From Zygnema cylindricum (taxonomy: Eukaryota; Streptophyta; Zygnematophyceae; Zygnematales; Zygnemataceae), in NCBI GenBank assembly GCA_037447655.1, contig JBBHKE010001469.1:29575-93574 (forward strand): a DNA stretch of 64,000 nucleotides, in the 5' to 3' direction. The translations under genes and the position numbers were made by a program. The notes under the pieces are model-generated. The model was not told the DNA's origin and ran no database searches. It saw only the letters and a list, made by a program, of their open reading frames with translations. Positions 44,758 to 56,929 of this stretch are shown piece after piece (the stretch's first letter is position 1; every line of letters begins with the position of its first letter).

Positions 44758-45121
44758 AGTGCATATTAGGTGACTTATAACACATGCACGCTCACCATTC
44801 TTTATTCCAAATATTGACGAAGAAAATTTCTTTGAAAAAGGTCATATAGCAACAATCAAATGTGAATACCAACAATAATACTTTGAACATGACACATGGC
44901 GTCAACGTGTTCTGTTTTTTTACCTTGTGTTAATACTTAAGCCATAAGTTTTGTTAAAAGTTGTATTTCCTTTCATTTGCAATCATCGCTGAATATTCTT
45001 GGCCGTCTATGTAACTCAACCAAGGAATAAGGGCGTTGAAACATTAATTTTTGTTTTGAACCAGGCGAGTGCAATTAGATTTGATAACTCACTAAGCTCT
45101 CCCTTCGTTTTGTTTTTGCAG

Positions 45122-45233
45122 AGCCTGAAAACAACAGTGGGGCTCTGAAGATTTTATTTCTCTTCCTTCTTCTACCTTTTGTAATGGTGGCGGTAATATG
45201 GCTTCGTTGTGGGATTGACCCTCAACAAGACAC
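45122..45233 (+). CDS. Copy I transmembrane exon
   Basis: After TTTTTGCAG, the exon encodes PENNSGALK followed by a hydrophobic ILFLFLLLPFVMVAVIW and then the basic/cytosolic LRCG. It ends at a GT (GACAC|GTACTT). It is a typical single-pass membrane helix of an RLK with its stop-transfer side toward the kinase exons. Confidence 0.65.
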
Positions 45234-45647
45234 GTACTTAAGATTTCACATTTAGGCAACCTCCATGACACCGCGTGAGTTATTCAATATTAAGATAAAT
45301 TGACCTGATTTTCGGATAAAACTTCCTGTGAATTCACTTAATTGTACTTCTAGATGTAAGTAAACGAAACTGACATTGTCATAATACACCCTCTAATAAG
45401 GTGTAATTGTGGAAAATATTTTGTTTGCTGCATGAAAACATGACTTCTTTACTAACATCGACCTTGTGTTGTTGCTTATACACTAGAAAAAAAGACGTAA
45501 ATCACAGAATTCCCCTGGTAGTACCTAAATTCGTATAATAACAGCTGACGATTTCCTGTTGGTTGGAGGAAATTTCAAATTACTATTTTTGATACATCAT
45601 CCTGGAAGGATATAATGAACTTTTGATAAGTTTTCTTCAATGCAGCT

Positions 45648-45896
45648 GGACAAATTTTGGATAGGTTACAACGTTTCTCTTCGCAAGAGATATCTCACTT
45701 TCAAGCTACTTTACCCTTCAAAGAAGGACAAGATTATGTAGTTTGCAAAGATCTTTATGAAGGGCGGGAAGGAAGGGGAAACGTCACTTCTTCAACCATG
45801 GATAACATCCATGGACAGAGGGTTGGTACTTGCAAAGATGTGGCGTGTACAAAATGGCACGTAAATGTTTTTAACGTCACAAACAATTTTAACGGT
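45648..45896 (+). pseudogene. Copy I kinase N-lobe exon remnant
   Basis: The TGCAGCTGGACAAATTTTGG acceptor context is followed by RLQRFSSQEI, FKEGQDYVV-KDLYEGRE, the usual juxtamembrane and first beta strands of plant RLKs. The glycine loop and VAVK lysine are not recognisable after GREGRG, implying frame loss. Confidence 0.5.
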
Positions 45897-46118
45897 GCGC
45901 CACCACAACTTGTATCGCGATAATTTATGTTGGTCCTGGTACGGTATATCGAGGAGTCTCCTGGATCGATATTCGATATATCGAATATCAAAATTATTGC
46001 GATATGAATTTACCCGATACCCAACACTAGTAATTATTGACTCTTATTCCAGTAAATGGCGTATGACATGGTAGGAGGATCTTTGCCCCCAATCCCCATC
46101 AAATAAAGGCCAATCATT

Positions 46119-46325
46119 GCAAAGGGGGTGGCATCGGCCATCAGTTTCCTTCACTGGGAGTGTGATCCCCCGACTTCACATGGCGACCTCCAAGTGAGGA
46201 CTTGCAACTTTACCAATTATTTAAATCATCTAAAGATAGATGTAGTCTTCATTCATGAAGCTGAACATGAAAGCGAGGCAATTTTAAAGCGGGTGAGGAA
46301 ATGGATTTCAAAGGTGTTTCAATGA
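46119..46325 (+). pseudogene. Copy I kinase catalytic-loop exon remnant
   Basis: Reads GVASAISFLHWECDPPTSHGDLQ, corresponding to the alphaE-catalytic-loop segment (LH-EC-PP-HRDLK). HRD is replaced by HGD and the lysine by Gln, so it would be catalytically weakened or dead even if spliced. Confidence 0.55.
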
Positions 46326-46832
46326 TAGATGAATGAGGTTTTTTCTAAGAGGGTCCTGCTTTTAGTTTGCGGTGTAAATAGATTCTCTTTACAAGCATTT
46401 GTGGCTAGATATTAGCGAACGGCGGTCAAATCAATGTCTTTGGGAAATGGATGCCAACAGGCTGATGCCGTGTTTCTCGAAAACGATTGGACGCCAGTGG
46501 TTGCCAAATTTGGGTCGAGCCAAATGCAAAGATTTGCTACATGTACAAACCCTTGTGCCTTTCTGTTTAGATTTATACATTTTTTCTTGTCTCAATTAAT
46601 CTTGATATCTTAGAAGAAGTTGACTTTTAGCGGGACACACTCTTTGTGGAGATAGTTGAATCCCATAATGACATGAACATGTGGGAATACATGGATACTA
46701 AAGAAAGCGAACACGCATTAGAATTACCCTTTTCCCTTGGTTAGGTAATATATATCAGTGTGAGATCATGTGATATTGTTTGTTTCGAGCTCAATGGTAA
46801 AGCTTTTGTACTAATGAAGATAAAAAATTGCG

Positions 46833-46986
46833 GCCCTTGAATTCGACCATCTCTCAGATTCGCGGGTGCCGGTGAATCTCCTCCCTAGGGAGACAGACGT
46901 ATATTCTTTTGGAGAATTCTTGATTGAGCTTATTATCAGCATGTCCATCACAGACATTATCGGAGGCATTCCAGATACATTTACTT
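46833..46986 (+). pseudogene. Copy I kinase subdomain IX exon remnant
   Basis: RETDVYSFGEFLIELI matches the T/SDVYSFGVVLLELI block of RLKs. The following TFTFQDR|GTGAGG has a good donor. Activation-loop PEY upstream is not evident. Confidence 0.65.
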
Positions 46987-47098
46987 TCCAAGACAGGGTG
47001 AGGCTTCTGTTTCCCCCTAATTAATTTTCGAAAAAATGATGATGTACCATACTTAAAATTTGCGATCGTCAAAAATCTTCTTGCGGTGATACCCAAAC

Positions 47099-47166
47099 AA
47101 AATATTGCAGGAATTGATCCATTTATTTCGGTACACAAAAAGCTGAATATTATCATAAGCATCACT
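47099..47166 (+). other. Copy I possible short kinase exon
   Basis: TTGCAG then about 22 codons (GIDPFISVHKKLNIIISITQ) to a TGA at about 47190. Position fits the stretch between subdomains IX and XI. Weak on its own. Confidence 0.35.
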
Positions 47167-47305
47167 CAAGCTCTTCGATTTGATATGCCATGATAAATGG
47201 GTATTTTTCCTTCCCAGATTTCCTCAATAAACGCTCTTGTCAATCGTTCTGTGTTAATGAATCTTACGACTCTGACGTAGGTTTTCCTAATCCTCTCAAA
47301 AACAG

Positions 47306-47515
47306 GTAATTCACGTGCTTCAAAAGGACGTTTTTAACACTGAAAGTGTTTCTCCTGGAATGTTACATTACCTCGAAAGGTTGTTGCGTCCCGGATTTAT
47401 CTGCATTGACAATCAAAGCCACAACCGACCTGATATGCGAGACTGTTGTGCTGTGATTGGAGGAGAAGGTTTTAGGGATATTCTGCCCCGCATGGATGTC
47501 CAAAACTTTCTTTGA
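47306..47515 (+). pseudogene. Copy I kinase C-terminal exon remnant
   Basis: AACAG|GTAATTC, then VIHVLQKDVFNTESVSPGM, and the subdomain XI signature NRPDMRDCCAVI, ending at a TGA (47513-47515). It gives the 3' limit of the locus. Confidence 0.65.
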
Positions 47516-47519
47516 AGCT

Positions 47520-48330
47520 CATTTTCTAGAGAGTATTGTTTCCTTCGTGCCTGTATACGGGAAGTTTCCTCAATTAAGCTTAATCATGAATGGACAAAAA
47601 AAGGCTAAAAAACGGACTATAGAGGTGTTTTTGTGGGAATAATTTCTTTACTCATGTACATTTTATCCATGAAAATCATTTCTCTACGGTCTAGAAAAGA
47701 TAATCTTAAGACAATACAAGTTATCTAAGGATAACATGAAACGTTTTCTCCAAACTTTACAATGTATTTTATGAGACGTCCCTCCAACATATTATCCTTT
47801 GTTATTAATATGATCTATGATCGTTGTCTGTCCAACATTTTCAATTAGGTTTAATTCCCCAAAATGCACATTGTAATGATGTTGGGTATCCGCTAGGATA
47901 TTGAGATACTTTGAAAACCATTATCTAACGACATTTATTGTTATAACTACTTTTAACTTCTTTCAGTAAACCATGTTGATGATTTTTTGACACTGTATTG
48001 GGATGCTTGCAATACATGCTTGCCTATAGTACCTTGAGTGTTTTTGAGTTTAGGAATGGGAACCTTTTAGTGACAAGGGCAGAGGGAAAAGGGAAGAGTG
48101 ATGGGAGGGCAGAGAGAAGGGAGAAAAGGTGGAAGGACGGATTGAGGGAGTGGAAGGGGGCGTGAGATTTCCATTAGTGGTAGAGGTAAATCGGGATACG
48201 AACTCGGTAGCACATTTCCGTTTGACCAATCTGTAGGCCGAAAAAATTATTTTGTTCAAAAATACATAGAGAGAGCATATGAAATTGAAAATAAGAATTA
48301 ACAACAATAATTTTTTTATCCATTTCAGAA
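47520..48330. other. 3' flank of RLK copy I, no gene seen
   Basis: AT-rich, with a purine-rich stretch at 48075-48165. No exon-like frame. Confidence 0.45.
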
Positions 48331-49125
48331 TCCATTCCTTTCCATTTTTGCATTCCTTTTACTGTTCATTTCCTTTATGTTATTCCATCCATTCCTTCCT
48401 TTCCTTCCTTCCACCTCATCCATGTCCTCCCTTCTTCCTTCCTCCCTCTCTATCTTCCTTCCTCTCTCTCCCTCTCCCTCGCTCTCTCCCTTTCGCTCTC
48501 CCTCTACCTCCCGTCCTCTCTCCCTCACCCGCCCTCTCCTTTGATCCCTTGCTCCATCCCTCGTCCCCTCGCTTCCTTTCCCTCCCTCCCTCCCTCCCTC
48601 CCTCCCTCTCTCCCTCTCTCTCTTTCCCTTTCCGATTTTCAACTCAGCCTTTTGCCTCTCCCTCTCTCCGTTCTCTTTCGAATGTTTATCTCGACTTTTC
48701 TTCTTTACCTGTCCCTCGTCCGTTTCCATTTTTCGCCTCTCCTTATCTCCTTTTCCTTTCTAGTTAACAGCTCGACCTTTCTCCCCTCTCTTGCTCTCCC
48801 TTTTCTTTCCAATTTAACCTTGAACTTTCTCCTCTCCTCCTCTCCCTTCCCTTCCCAATTTTCACCTTGACCCTCCTCCTCTCCCTCGCTCCCTTCCATT
48901 TCCTATTTTCACCTCGGCCCTTTTCCTCTCCCACTCTCCCTTCCCTTCCGACTCTCACCCTCGACCTTTCTCCTCTTCCTCTCACCCTTCCCTCACCACC
49001 GACCCTTCTCATCTTCTTCTCTCCGTTCTCTTCCCAATTTTCACCTCGACCTTTCTTCCTCCTCTCTCCCCCTCGCTCTCCCTCTCCCTCTCCCTCCCTC
49101 CCTCCCCTTCCAACCAAAACGAGGC
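48330..49125 (-). repeat. Pyrimidine-rich tract (CCTT/CTCC)n
   Basis: About 800 bp of C/T with a run of CCCT units at 48575-48610. It ends at 49119. Minus-strand Arg/Glu/Gly frames and plus-strand Ser/Pro/Leu frames are artefacts. Confidence 0.75.
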
Positions 49126-49139
49126 ATAGATAGCCCATT

Positions 49140-49905
49140 GTTCACTTCTTTCAGTTTAAGCCCTAAGAAAAACCCTAAATAAATCCAATAAAACCAAAAA
49201 AACCTTAAATAACTCCTTAAGAAAAACCCTCAAAACAAATCCTAATAATAAACCTAAAAAAACCCTTGACTGACACACAAACATAGAACGGCCCTATTTT
49301 CCCTTTTTTTTTTTTTTGTTCTTTTTCTCACTTACTTGCCACCTGTCTCAACCCCCCAAGACAAAACCAATAAGATCTCCAAACCTCTTCCTGCCTTTTC
49401 CGTTTTCATTCCGTTTTGTCCCGTTTTTATTCCGTTTTTTCCCGTTTTTTTCTCGTTTTTTTCGTTTTTCCCGTGTTTCCCCACTACCACCCATTTTACT
49501 CCCTCTTTTTCCGATTTTTTTTCCCTTTTTTTTTATTGTAATGCACTCACTGGCCATCTGTCTCTCAGCCCTCCTCCTCTCCCCAAAAAAAAATAACCAA
49601 GGAAGAATCCCTGCCCCCGTCCCCCTCCCCACTTTTCCTTTTTTTTTCCTTTGTAATCCCTCCCTCCACCGAAAAGAAATTGCTCTCTCTCCCCCTCCTC
49701 CCCAAAAAAAAACCCTTAATTAAAAAAATCCCAACAAGAACGCCGCTAAAATTTATCTTCTCTGGTTTCCGTTTTCCGTTTCATTCCCTGAATTCCCAAT
49801 TTTTTCACGTTTTTTCAGTTAATTTCCATTTTTCCCGTTTTTCTCCCGTTTTTCCCCCTTATATCCCGTTTTTTCCCCGTTTTTTTCCATAATCTTCAAT
49901 TTATT
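49140..49905 (+). repeat. CCCTAA-like and (CCCGTTTTT)n degenerate repeats
   Basis: 49150-49265 has scattered AAAACCCTAAA-like words (not telomere-ordered). 49395-49480 and 49800-49890 are T-rich runs with CCCG spacers. No gene. Confidence 0.6.
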
Positions 49906-50099
49906 TTCCCGGTCCTACTCTCTGGCGCGACCAATTATTTCATTGCGCGTGAAATATTTTGGAAAAAAAATAAAATAAACAAGATACGGTAAAACTGCCC
50001 GTAAAAATTGTAAAAAAAAAAAAAAAAATTGTAAAAAAAAAACTTTTTTTGCCATCGCCGCATAGAAACTGCGAATATTCGGTTTATTCACGCCACACA

Positions 50100-51085
50100 G
50101 TGAGGCCGGACTTCCATTAGCGGTTTCAGTAAATGTACGGATACGAGATCCAGTAAATGTACTGATACGTGATACGAGATTCAGTAAATGTACGGATACG
50201 TTTACTGATTGCTTGTTTTCCAATTGGTCGCGTCACGTCAGTAAACTACTTTTTCTTTGCGTGGCTCATTTTGGTTGGTACCACATAGGTTAATATTTGA
50301 TTCTTAAGGGTGGCCTTCCAGTAGCGAAAAAGTGGGGTTGTTTACTGAGGGCCGTACCTTTTCGTACAGCTCCGTACCATAGTATTTTTTTCCAAAGAAA
50401 ACATCATTACGGTAAAATCTCCAAGGTTGTAGGCGTAAATTCTGATCGTCGGATGCCATTATACTTTTTATCGGAGACACTACGTCACCAACCCTACTTT
50501 CTGTGGCGACCATGCATAGGGAGGAGACGACCGTTCACAGGGAGGAGACTTTGCAGAGACTGAACGTGTAAAAATGGGCCGCGTGGAAAAGGGAAAAAAA
50601 ATCTCAATGAGCGCGCGCGTATGTGCGTACACGTCGCAAGGGCCATGTGCCTTCCGACAAGGTGGCTGCGAATCCGCCGAAATCATCCAGTCACGCTCCC
50701 ACCATCAAAGTTTGCCGCCGCCTTTTTGTCGTTGTTTTTTAAAATTTTGGGTAGTACATTATAATGCCCTCTGTACGGCTCACTAATTACCTCCGCTGGT
50801 ACAGATATTACCTCTGGTACAGATTTTACCTCCGCTCGTACAGATATTGCGTTCAGACTTTGCATTCTAAGATTCTTTCAAGATTTTAAGCATCTAATAT
50901 TAACCTACGTGTTACCAACCAGAATGAGCCACGCAAATAAAAAGTGTTTTACTGACGCTACATAGAAGGCACGCCTTTCAGTAAACTTTTTCGTACAATT
51001 ACTGAAACGCCAAATGGAAGGCCACCCTAAAATCTACAAAGAATCTTCGAAGGAAAAGTCTGAACGCAATATCCTCTACCATCGG
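50100..51085. repeat. Nested foldback region with several inverted-repeat pairs
   Basis: Pairs: 50232-50302 with 50890-50968 (GCGTGGCTCATT...TTGGTTGGTA); GGGTGGCCTTCCA at 50309 with TGGAAGGCCACCC at 51015-51029; 50840-50885 with 51030-51080 (GATATTGCGTTCAGACTT). Three TTACCTC..(T)GGTACAGAT direct units lie at 50787-50846, and three CAGTAAATGTAC.GATACG direct units at 50125-50205. Confidence 0.75.
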
Positions 51086-51529
51086 GGGTAATTTATAACT
51101 AGTAATTAGAATTACTATTAGAGTGCATTAGAATGTAATGTAGTGCATTACAATGTAATGTAATATCTTAAATTTCAAAAGGGAACGACAAAAAGACGGT
51201 GGCAAACTTTCATGGTGGGCGCGTGACAGGATAATATCGGTGGGCTATTGTCTTTCACCTTAGCGGAGTGCACATGGCCTGTACGACGTGTATGCACATA
51301 ATCGCGCATTCATCGAGGATTTTTTTTCTCTTTTCCATGCGGCCCCAATTTTACTCGTTGAGTGTGTGCAAAATGTCATCTTTGAGAACATTCGCCACAC
51401 AGTGAAATGTTAGCAATGTGGTGTCTCGGATTACAAAAGCAATGCATCCGACGGTCAGGGTTTACTCTTATAACCTTGAAGAATCTTTAGTAAGGATGTT
51501 TTTCTTGAAGAAAAAAAAATGGTAAGAAA

Positions 51530-51905
51530 CGGTTCGGCCTTTAAAAAAAATTGCAAGGGTCTTAGACCTCCACTTTTTTTCATAGGCCTTTTGCAAAAGT
51601 TTACGTTGTCCTTGTCTCTCCCCCTCCTCACTCTACAGCTCTTATCTTCGTCTTCTCCGAATGAAATACAACAATAATGGTATGAAATGAAGGAGCTCTT
51701 TTTTTCTTTTTTTTTGAATACCTTTGGTCATAGTTCTATTGCATATCGAGTGTTAAAAGACAAAAAAAAGATATAGGTGGCGGAAAATTTTTGTATTAAT
51801 GACGTCACAAGCTAGCATGACTTCGTTATGTCAAAAAATCTGAAACATCTACAATGTCACAAAAAACAACATGTCTACAACCATCGTTGTTTTTGTAAAC
51901 ATCAT
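51530..51905 (-). repeat. Dispersed repeat R1, inverted copy
   Basis: The reverse complement matches 54750-55060: TGTGACATTGTAGATGTTT, then a GAAGTCATGCTA block, a purine-rich stretch, then AGTGGAGGTC. No coding frame. Unclassified. Confidence 0.65.
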
Positions 51906-52057
51906 CGACTTTTGGAAATTCCGTAGTCCTCCTTAGTCGTCACAAGTTGTACCCACGTCTACAACCGTCACGATTCAGAGTTACGCACATAGCAACACTT
52001 TCAAAAGTAGTACGGAGAAACTTCGCTAAAATGCATAGTTTCATTCCATTGTTTCGG

Positions 52058-52333
52058 TTACATGGGCACACTGCCTTAAAACATCTTTTCTATGCACACT
52101 TGTCCGATTTTCACATGGAGACCGCTAATCAAAAGGTGGGAATCTTAAATTTCAATCCAAACCGTTAGATCCATAATCGGACAAGCGTGTACGAAGAAAG
52201 ATGTTTTAAGTGGCAAAAAAAACTTTAACACTAATAGCAATACACGGTGTAGTTTATTGGCACGTGTCTCCAACTAAGTAGTAACAAATCTTAATGGTAG
52301 AACGACTTAATGGTTGAATGTGCCCATGTAACC
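52058..52333. mobile_element. MITE relative of 2307-2524 within a GGTTACATGGGCACA foldback
   Basis: The interior 52073-52249 matches the MITE at 2307-2524: right arm complete to CACGGTG with TA following, left arm truncated after GCCACTTAAAACATC-like sequence. Outside it, GGTTACATGGGCACA (52058-52072) and its reverse complement (52319-52333) form a second inverted pair. This suggests a variant terminus or a nested element. Confidence 0.7.
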
Positions 52334-52554
52334 CTAACTTAGCGATGACACTTTATTTTCTTGTGAAGATTTTATGTATCCATGTGTTCGAATGTTCGTC
52401 AACAAAAAATCGTCACTTAAAGTAATGACATTCGTAGACACTAAATAATGATGTATCCATGAGTTTGAATGTTCGAAAAACAAAAGTCGTCACTTAAAGT
52501 GGTGACATTTGAAGAAGTTAAATAAATTTTGTGAAGATTTAACGCAGTATACGT

Positions 52555-52980
52555 CGATTTTTTCCTGACACTCTAAACGTTTAGATTTTTGTGATATTGT
52601 AAATGTTTAGGGTCTTGTGGCTTTGTGACATCGTGCGCGTGCTTTTGACAATGTCAACGTCACTACTTTTATAACTTTTCGCTATTGCTTCCCTATTTTC
52701 CATTTTTGTTTTATCTCTTGATCCCTCGTCAAGATACGTAAAAATACATGTTTTAGAGCTCTTTCCTCTATCTACAATCATCTTCGTATTTCATTTCAAG
52801 GAAAAAAAAGAGGGAAGTGGTACGAGGGAAGGGAAAGAGAGAGGCGACAACGTCATAAATTTTTGTAGAGGATCCATGAAATAAAAGTCAAAGTCCGAGA
52901 CTTTTAAACGTTTTTTAGTACATGCACATGACAGGCAAAAAAAATTAGTGTGTACTTTCCTTGGTGCAATGTTCAAAATC
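52555..52980 (+). repeat. Dispersed repeat R1, copy 2
   Basis: Shares GTGATATTGTAAATGTTTAGGG, the purine block, AGGATCCATGAA and TTAGTACATGC with the other copies. Confidence 0.6.
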
Positions 52981-52999
52981 GCGTGAAAATGCGCAAAAA

Positions 53000-54715
53000 A
53001 TTAGCTAGTTATTGGCCATGTGTGACTTTGCCTTAAAATGATTCTTAAAGTGATTTGGGTTTGAGTTTCAAAATGAGCTAGCATGACGTGGCAATGGGCC
53101 GGAATAACGGAAAAACATACTAAAGGTACAGCCCCATGTGGCTAAATAAGGGTTTTTTTTGTCTTTTTCCTCAAAAAAATTGCGTCGTATTGTTAAAGTT
53201 ATAACCGTAAGAAGAAATTGCAAAAATATAGAGCATTATTAGCGTCATCTTCGAACTTGAGATCCACGGTAAGTTTGACTTCTGTTGTTTCGACCCATTG
53301 GCACGTCATCTTCAAACTTATCTTAAAACACATCGTCGATGTGTTTTAAATAAATTAACACCGCTTTACAAGTAGAAAAATATATTTGCACCCGCCAAAA
53401 ATTTTCAAATGTTTTCGACGATTTCAAACGACAAAACAAAGTACATGGTTGTTACATTTCGTCCGCTTGCATCTTGTGCGGATTTTTTTTTTGTGGAGGT
53501 TTTAAGGTTTCAATGCCATTTCACGTAAAGGTGAAAAATGCGTGATGGCGCCACTACAACTAGCACTTCTCTCACCTTGCTCACCTTGCCTCTCTTTCGC
53601 TCCAAACTTCACTACTTCGCAAAACCAGTGGAGGAAAGCACAACGTTGAGGGTGGTCGTATGCTCGCAAACTAAGACACGCTGGGAAAGTCCAACAAACG
53701 TGCAAAAAGAAAAATGGAGTCGTTCCCTAACTTTGAGGATTATATTAAACGTACTTCATTTGTCACATTTTTTTTGTAATGCAAAATATTTTATTGGTGA
53801 AACATTCAATTTGTAAGGAAAAAGACAAAATAATAAAAAATTTACATGGGATTCTAGCCTAAGTGTTTCGAACGTTTTTAATGTGATATCGCACATTTGC
53901 TCGACAAAACTTTTGGCAGCCGGTAATGCTCTTCACCACGTGGCCATTTTTAATAAACGAACGGATACAAAATTTGATGCCATCTGTCAGTCATGTCGCG
54001 TTGGCATGTATGTAAAAATTGAATTGTTATTGTTGTTACTAACACTAATTCGATGCCGTTAAATTTTGGTGCCCTCGAATGTTTAACACTTTCCCCTTAT
54101 AATATAGGTACCGTTTAATTGATGTCAAATACACTATATTGAGCAATTAATAAATAGTGTAGTGTACCAAATTTGCCATTTTGTACCTGAAAAGCTCGTT
54201 ACTTTGTACGAACCATACACAAAAATGTCATGGTGATGACAAGGGAAAGCACACTCAATTTTCATTCGTAGTAATAAAGAAAAGGAAAATCACGCGAGCT
54301 TGTTCTCATATGTTCAAACGTCGACTATGTGAGCATAAGCTATAGCGGAAACACTATGGGTATGAGCAACCAAAATAGTATGAGATATATAAATTAGAGT
54401 TAATGGTTTGTTGGCGTTAAAGTTTATGAACCTATTTTTTTCTTTACACTAATAATGATTCCAAGTTGAATTGTACATTAGTTTTCTTAGATCTAAAGTA
54501 ACATGGACGTATTTTGACACAAAAAATATCCAAGACTTAGGCAATGTGCAAATGTAACCAAAAGTTGGAATGAAACTTAGGATTTTAGCGCAAATTTTCC
54601 TTAGTGCTTTTCAAATTGTTCCTAAGTCCAAAGAACGAAATCGTTACTTTGGCCTTCGTTACTTAAAAAATGTAAAAATTTAAATGTCTACAAAATGCGT
54701 GATAGTTGTAGACGA
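53000..54715. other. AT-rich intergenic, no gene seen
   Basis: No protein-like frame above background on either strand; a 92-codon frame at 53538-53816 has no domain. Confidence 0.4.
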
Positions 54716-54719
54716 CTAC

Positions 54720-55120
54720 GAAACTTCCTCAAATTGATGACCTCTACATAAACGGTGACGGTTGTAGACGTCGAGTTTTCTGTGACATTGTAGATGTTTA
54801 GGGTTTTGTGACATTGCGAAGTCATGCTATCTTACGACATCATTAGTACATAAACTTTACGCCATCTCTTTCAAAAACATCTATTTCATTTGATACCGTT
54901 ATTTTTGTATTTCATGGAGAGAAGAGAGAAAGAGGAGCGGTCGAGTGAGAAAGATGGGGAGAGACTAGGACGACATAAAATTTTGCGGAGGACCCATGAA
55001 TGATAGTGGAGGTCCGATAATCTTGCGAATTTTTTTCCGTACATCCTATTCATTTTCCTATCTATATTCGTGTGACGAGCAGAGAAAAATATAACTTATG
55101 CTCTCTCTCATGCAAAAATA
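54720..55120 (+). repeat. Dispersed repeat R1, copy 3
   Basis: Same order: GTGACATTGTAGATGTTTAGGG, GTATTTCATGGAG, purine block, GGACCCATGAATGATAGTGGAGGTCC (sampled), TTTTTCCGTACAT. Best matched to the inverted copy at 51530-51905. Confidence 0.65.
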
Positions 55121-55429
55121 TCGAAGACGTTTGACGCGTGCAATAACGTTTTCTTATTGGTCAATTGAATAGTACTTTCCATAAAATCACCTGGTGAGCC
55201 GCTTTTATTAGGCGTGACGTGGAACTGGGTTGAAAAGATAATAACGCCAAATTGGACTACTTTCAAAGTTTGAAGAGGACTCAAATTGTACTTTAGTTTT
55301 TGCCCATTTTACGTACGGCAGAAGATTTTCTCGTTATAAGTCCTATTTTTTTGTGAAAACGATATGAAAAAACCCTTACTTCAACACATGGGCACACCTC
55401 CCTACTTAGATACTTGGATCTAAAGGGTT

Positions 55430-55650
55430 GTCCCCATGTAATCGATACTTTAGAGAAGTGTTTTGGAGTGTAAGATGAAAGCGATAATATGAGAGCGAGA
55501 GGGGAGAGGCGACAATGACGCAAAATTTTACAAAGGACCCTTGAATGAAAGTGGAGGTCCGAGACCCCTGCAAATTGTTTTCCGTACATGCGCGTGACGG
55601 GCAAGGAGAAAAATAGCGAGTACTCTCCCTCGTCCTAAAATTTTTCCACA
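55430..55650 (+). repeat. Dispersed repeat R1, copy 4 (partial)
   Basis: Retains only the 3' half: purine block, GGACCCTTGAATGAAAGTGG, then CCGTACATGCGCGTGACGGG. Confidence 0.6.
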
Positions 55651-55975
55651 CGTGTGGAGCGTGCGTGGATCCTTATTCATTCATTGTTTGGGTGATACTT
55701 TAACTGAAATCACCTCGCAAGGTGATTTTTGATGAAGTTTTTTGATGCGATGAATTCTCTTTCTCGGGGGTCGAAAATTGGAAATCCCCAAAATGAGTTC
55801 ACATGACAACAAACATGGAGTATATTCGAAGTATCGAATTGACGTTCATTGTATTGTGGTAGTAGTGATTTTTAAGTACGGAAAAAGTTTTTCTCGTTGG
55901 GGACTGAATTTTGGGGGAAAACAAAAGGAAAAAGCAGATACTTTAATACACGCGGACACCCCTGTAAAGAGCATT

Positions 55976-56055
55976 CACCTACATGGATACACTTCTTTTG
56001 TTTAGCAAATGGATTCACCTACATGGATATACTTCTTTTGTTTAGCGAATCCTAG
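55976..56055 (+). repeat. 40-bp tandem duplication
   Basis: ATTCACCTACATGGATA(C/T)ACTTCTTTTGTTTAGC.AAT occurs twice back to back. Confidence 0.9.
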
Positions 56056-56089
56056 TAATGCATCTACTTTGGTAAGCCACGCATGTGGT

Positions 56090-56905
56090 TTTCCTTCGGA
56101 AAATTCCACCTCCTGTGCCATTCCGCGGCGATAAAAATCGTGAGCGGTTAAGTTTAGAGATATCATTGTTCCAAAATCATGCCAAGTATTCACGGATCCT
56201 TCACGAGAGAGGTCTTCGACGATACAAGTGAATAGTCGCAGTCTTGTCCATGAAGCGAGCGTCCGTCTCGCGAGAATTTGACGTGAAACGGTTTTATAAA
56301 CGTTTCTCTCACCTTCTTCTTTTAGGGCAATGAAAATTGAATAATGTCGACAAAACTCGAAGACCAATTCCTAAAGTTCCAAACCCTTATCCAGTTTTAC
56401 ACAACGGATTCGTCATGTGGCTCATTTACAATAGTGCAACCTGGAGTTTTCACAGCTATGACTCCTTAGACTGCAATCACCACGATCGTATTATTTTTTT
56501 CCTCTCGTAAATACCGTACGCGTTGAAATGGCTCCAGAAGACACTAAGTTACCACCTCCTTTTTTGCCCTTTTCGTTTCCTCATGATGGTCGCTACGGTG
56601 CCAACCGATCAACTCACACGTGAGAAATAATCTCACTCTCATTGACTACTTTGGATTCCATTTCACTGCAAAGCATTGTCACGTGTGTAGAATCACTCTT
56701 ACTCGCTCCATTGGATATCATGTCAGTTGCTATTTTCGGAATTGTCTGTAAACTCAATCACATTGAATTGTTTGTAACCCGTGTCCCTGTCACAATGGAT
56801 CCGCAAGTGCGTAAAAACACTCACATATGCTCGTGTGGTTCCCTTTGCTGTCGCAGTGGCGGCGTTGGAGGCGGTGTTGCGCCGAGTTTCGTACATTGCT
56901 AAACG
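56090..56905 (+). pseudogene. RLK paralogue II, truncated 5' pseudogene
   Basis: Collinear with the 5' part of copies I and III: conserved TTCCGCGGCGATAAAA block (about 56120), ATG at 56458 followed by a TAG three codons later (56467-56469), donor GAAGACAC(T)AAG changed from GTAAGT, conserved intron, then the acceptor and first codons of the LRR N-cap exon (about 56860-56880). There homology stops. It cannot make a signal peptide. Confidence 0.75.
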
Positions 56906-56929
56906 ATATACAAAAATGTTTCTAAAATC

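Larger units (their letters stand above)
42419..47518 (+). pseudogene. RLK paralogue I (signal peptide / EGF / TM / kinase), decayed
   Basis: Collinear with copy III at 58.2-64.0 kb. Order: conserved 5' region (42430-42770), signal-like exon 1 (42774-42869), damaged LRR N-cap exon (about 43173-43290), purine intron, EGF-like exon (about 43904-44104), proline-rich linker exon (44448-44519), unknown conserved frame (44560-44757), TM exon (45122-45233), and kinase pieces (45657-47515). The LRR exons of copy III are missing between 43760 and 43900. The catalytic loop is altered and the DFG segment was not found. The hAT element sits immediately 5'. Confidence 0.7.

Noticed and set aside
48279-49138. 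Several long frames on both strands
   Set aside because: CT tract; frames open on both strands simultaneously.
49150-49265. Interstitial telomere repeat
   Set aside because: CCCTAAA-like words are irregular and interrupted; no ordered array.
56002-56367. 121-codon minus-strand frame
   Set aside because: It is antisense to the conserved 5' region of RLK copy II, and the corresponding antisense frame in the other copies is not maintained at the same length.
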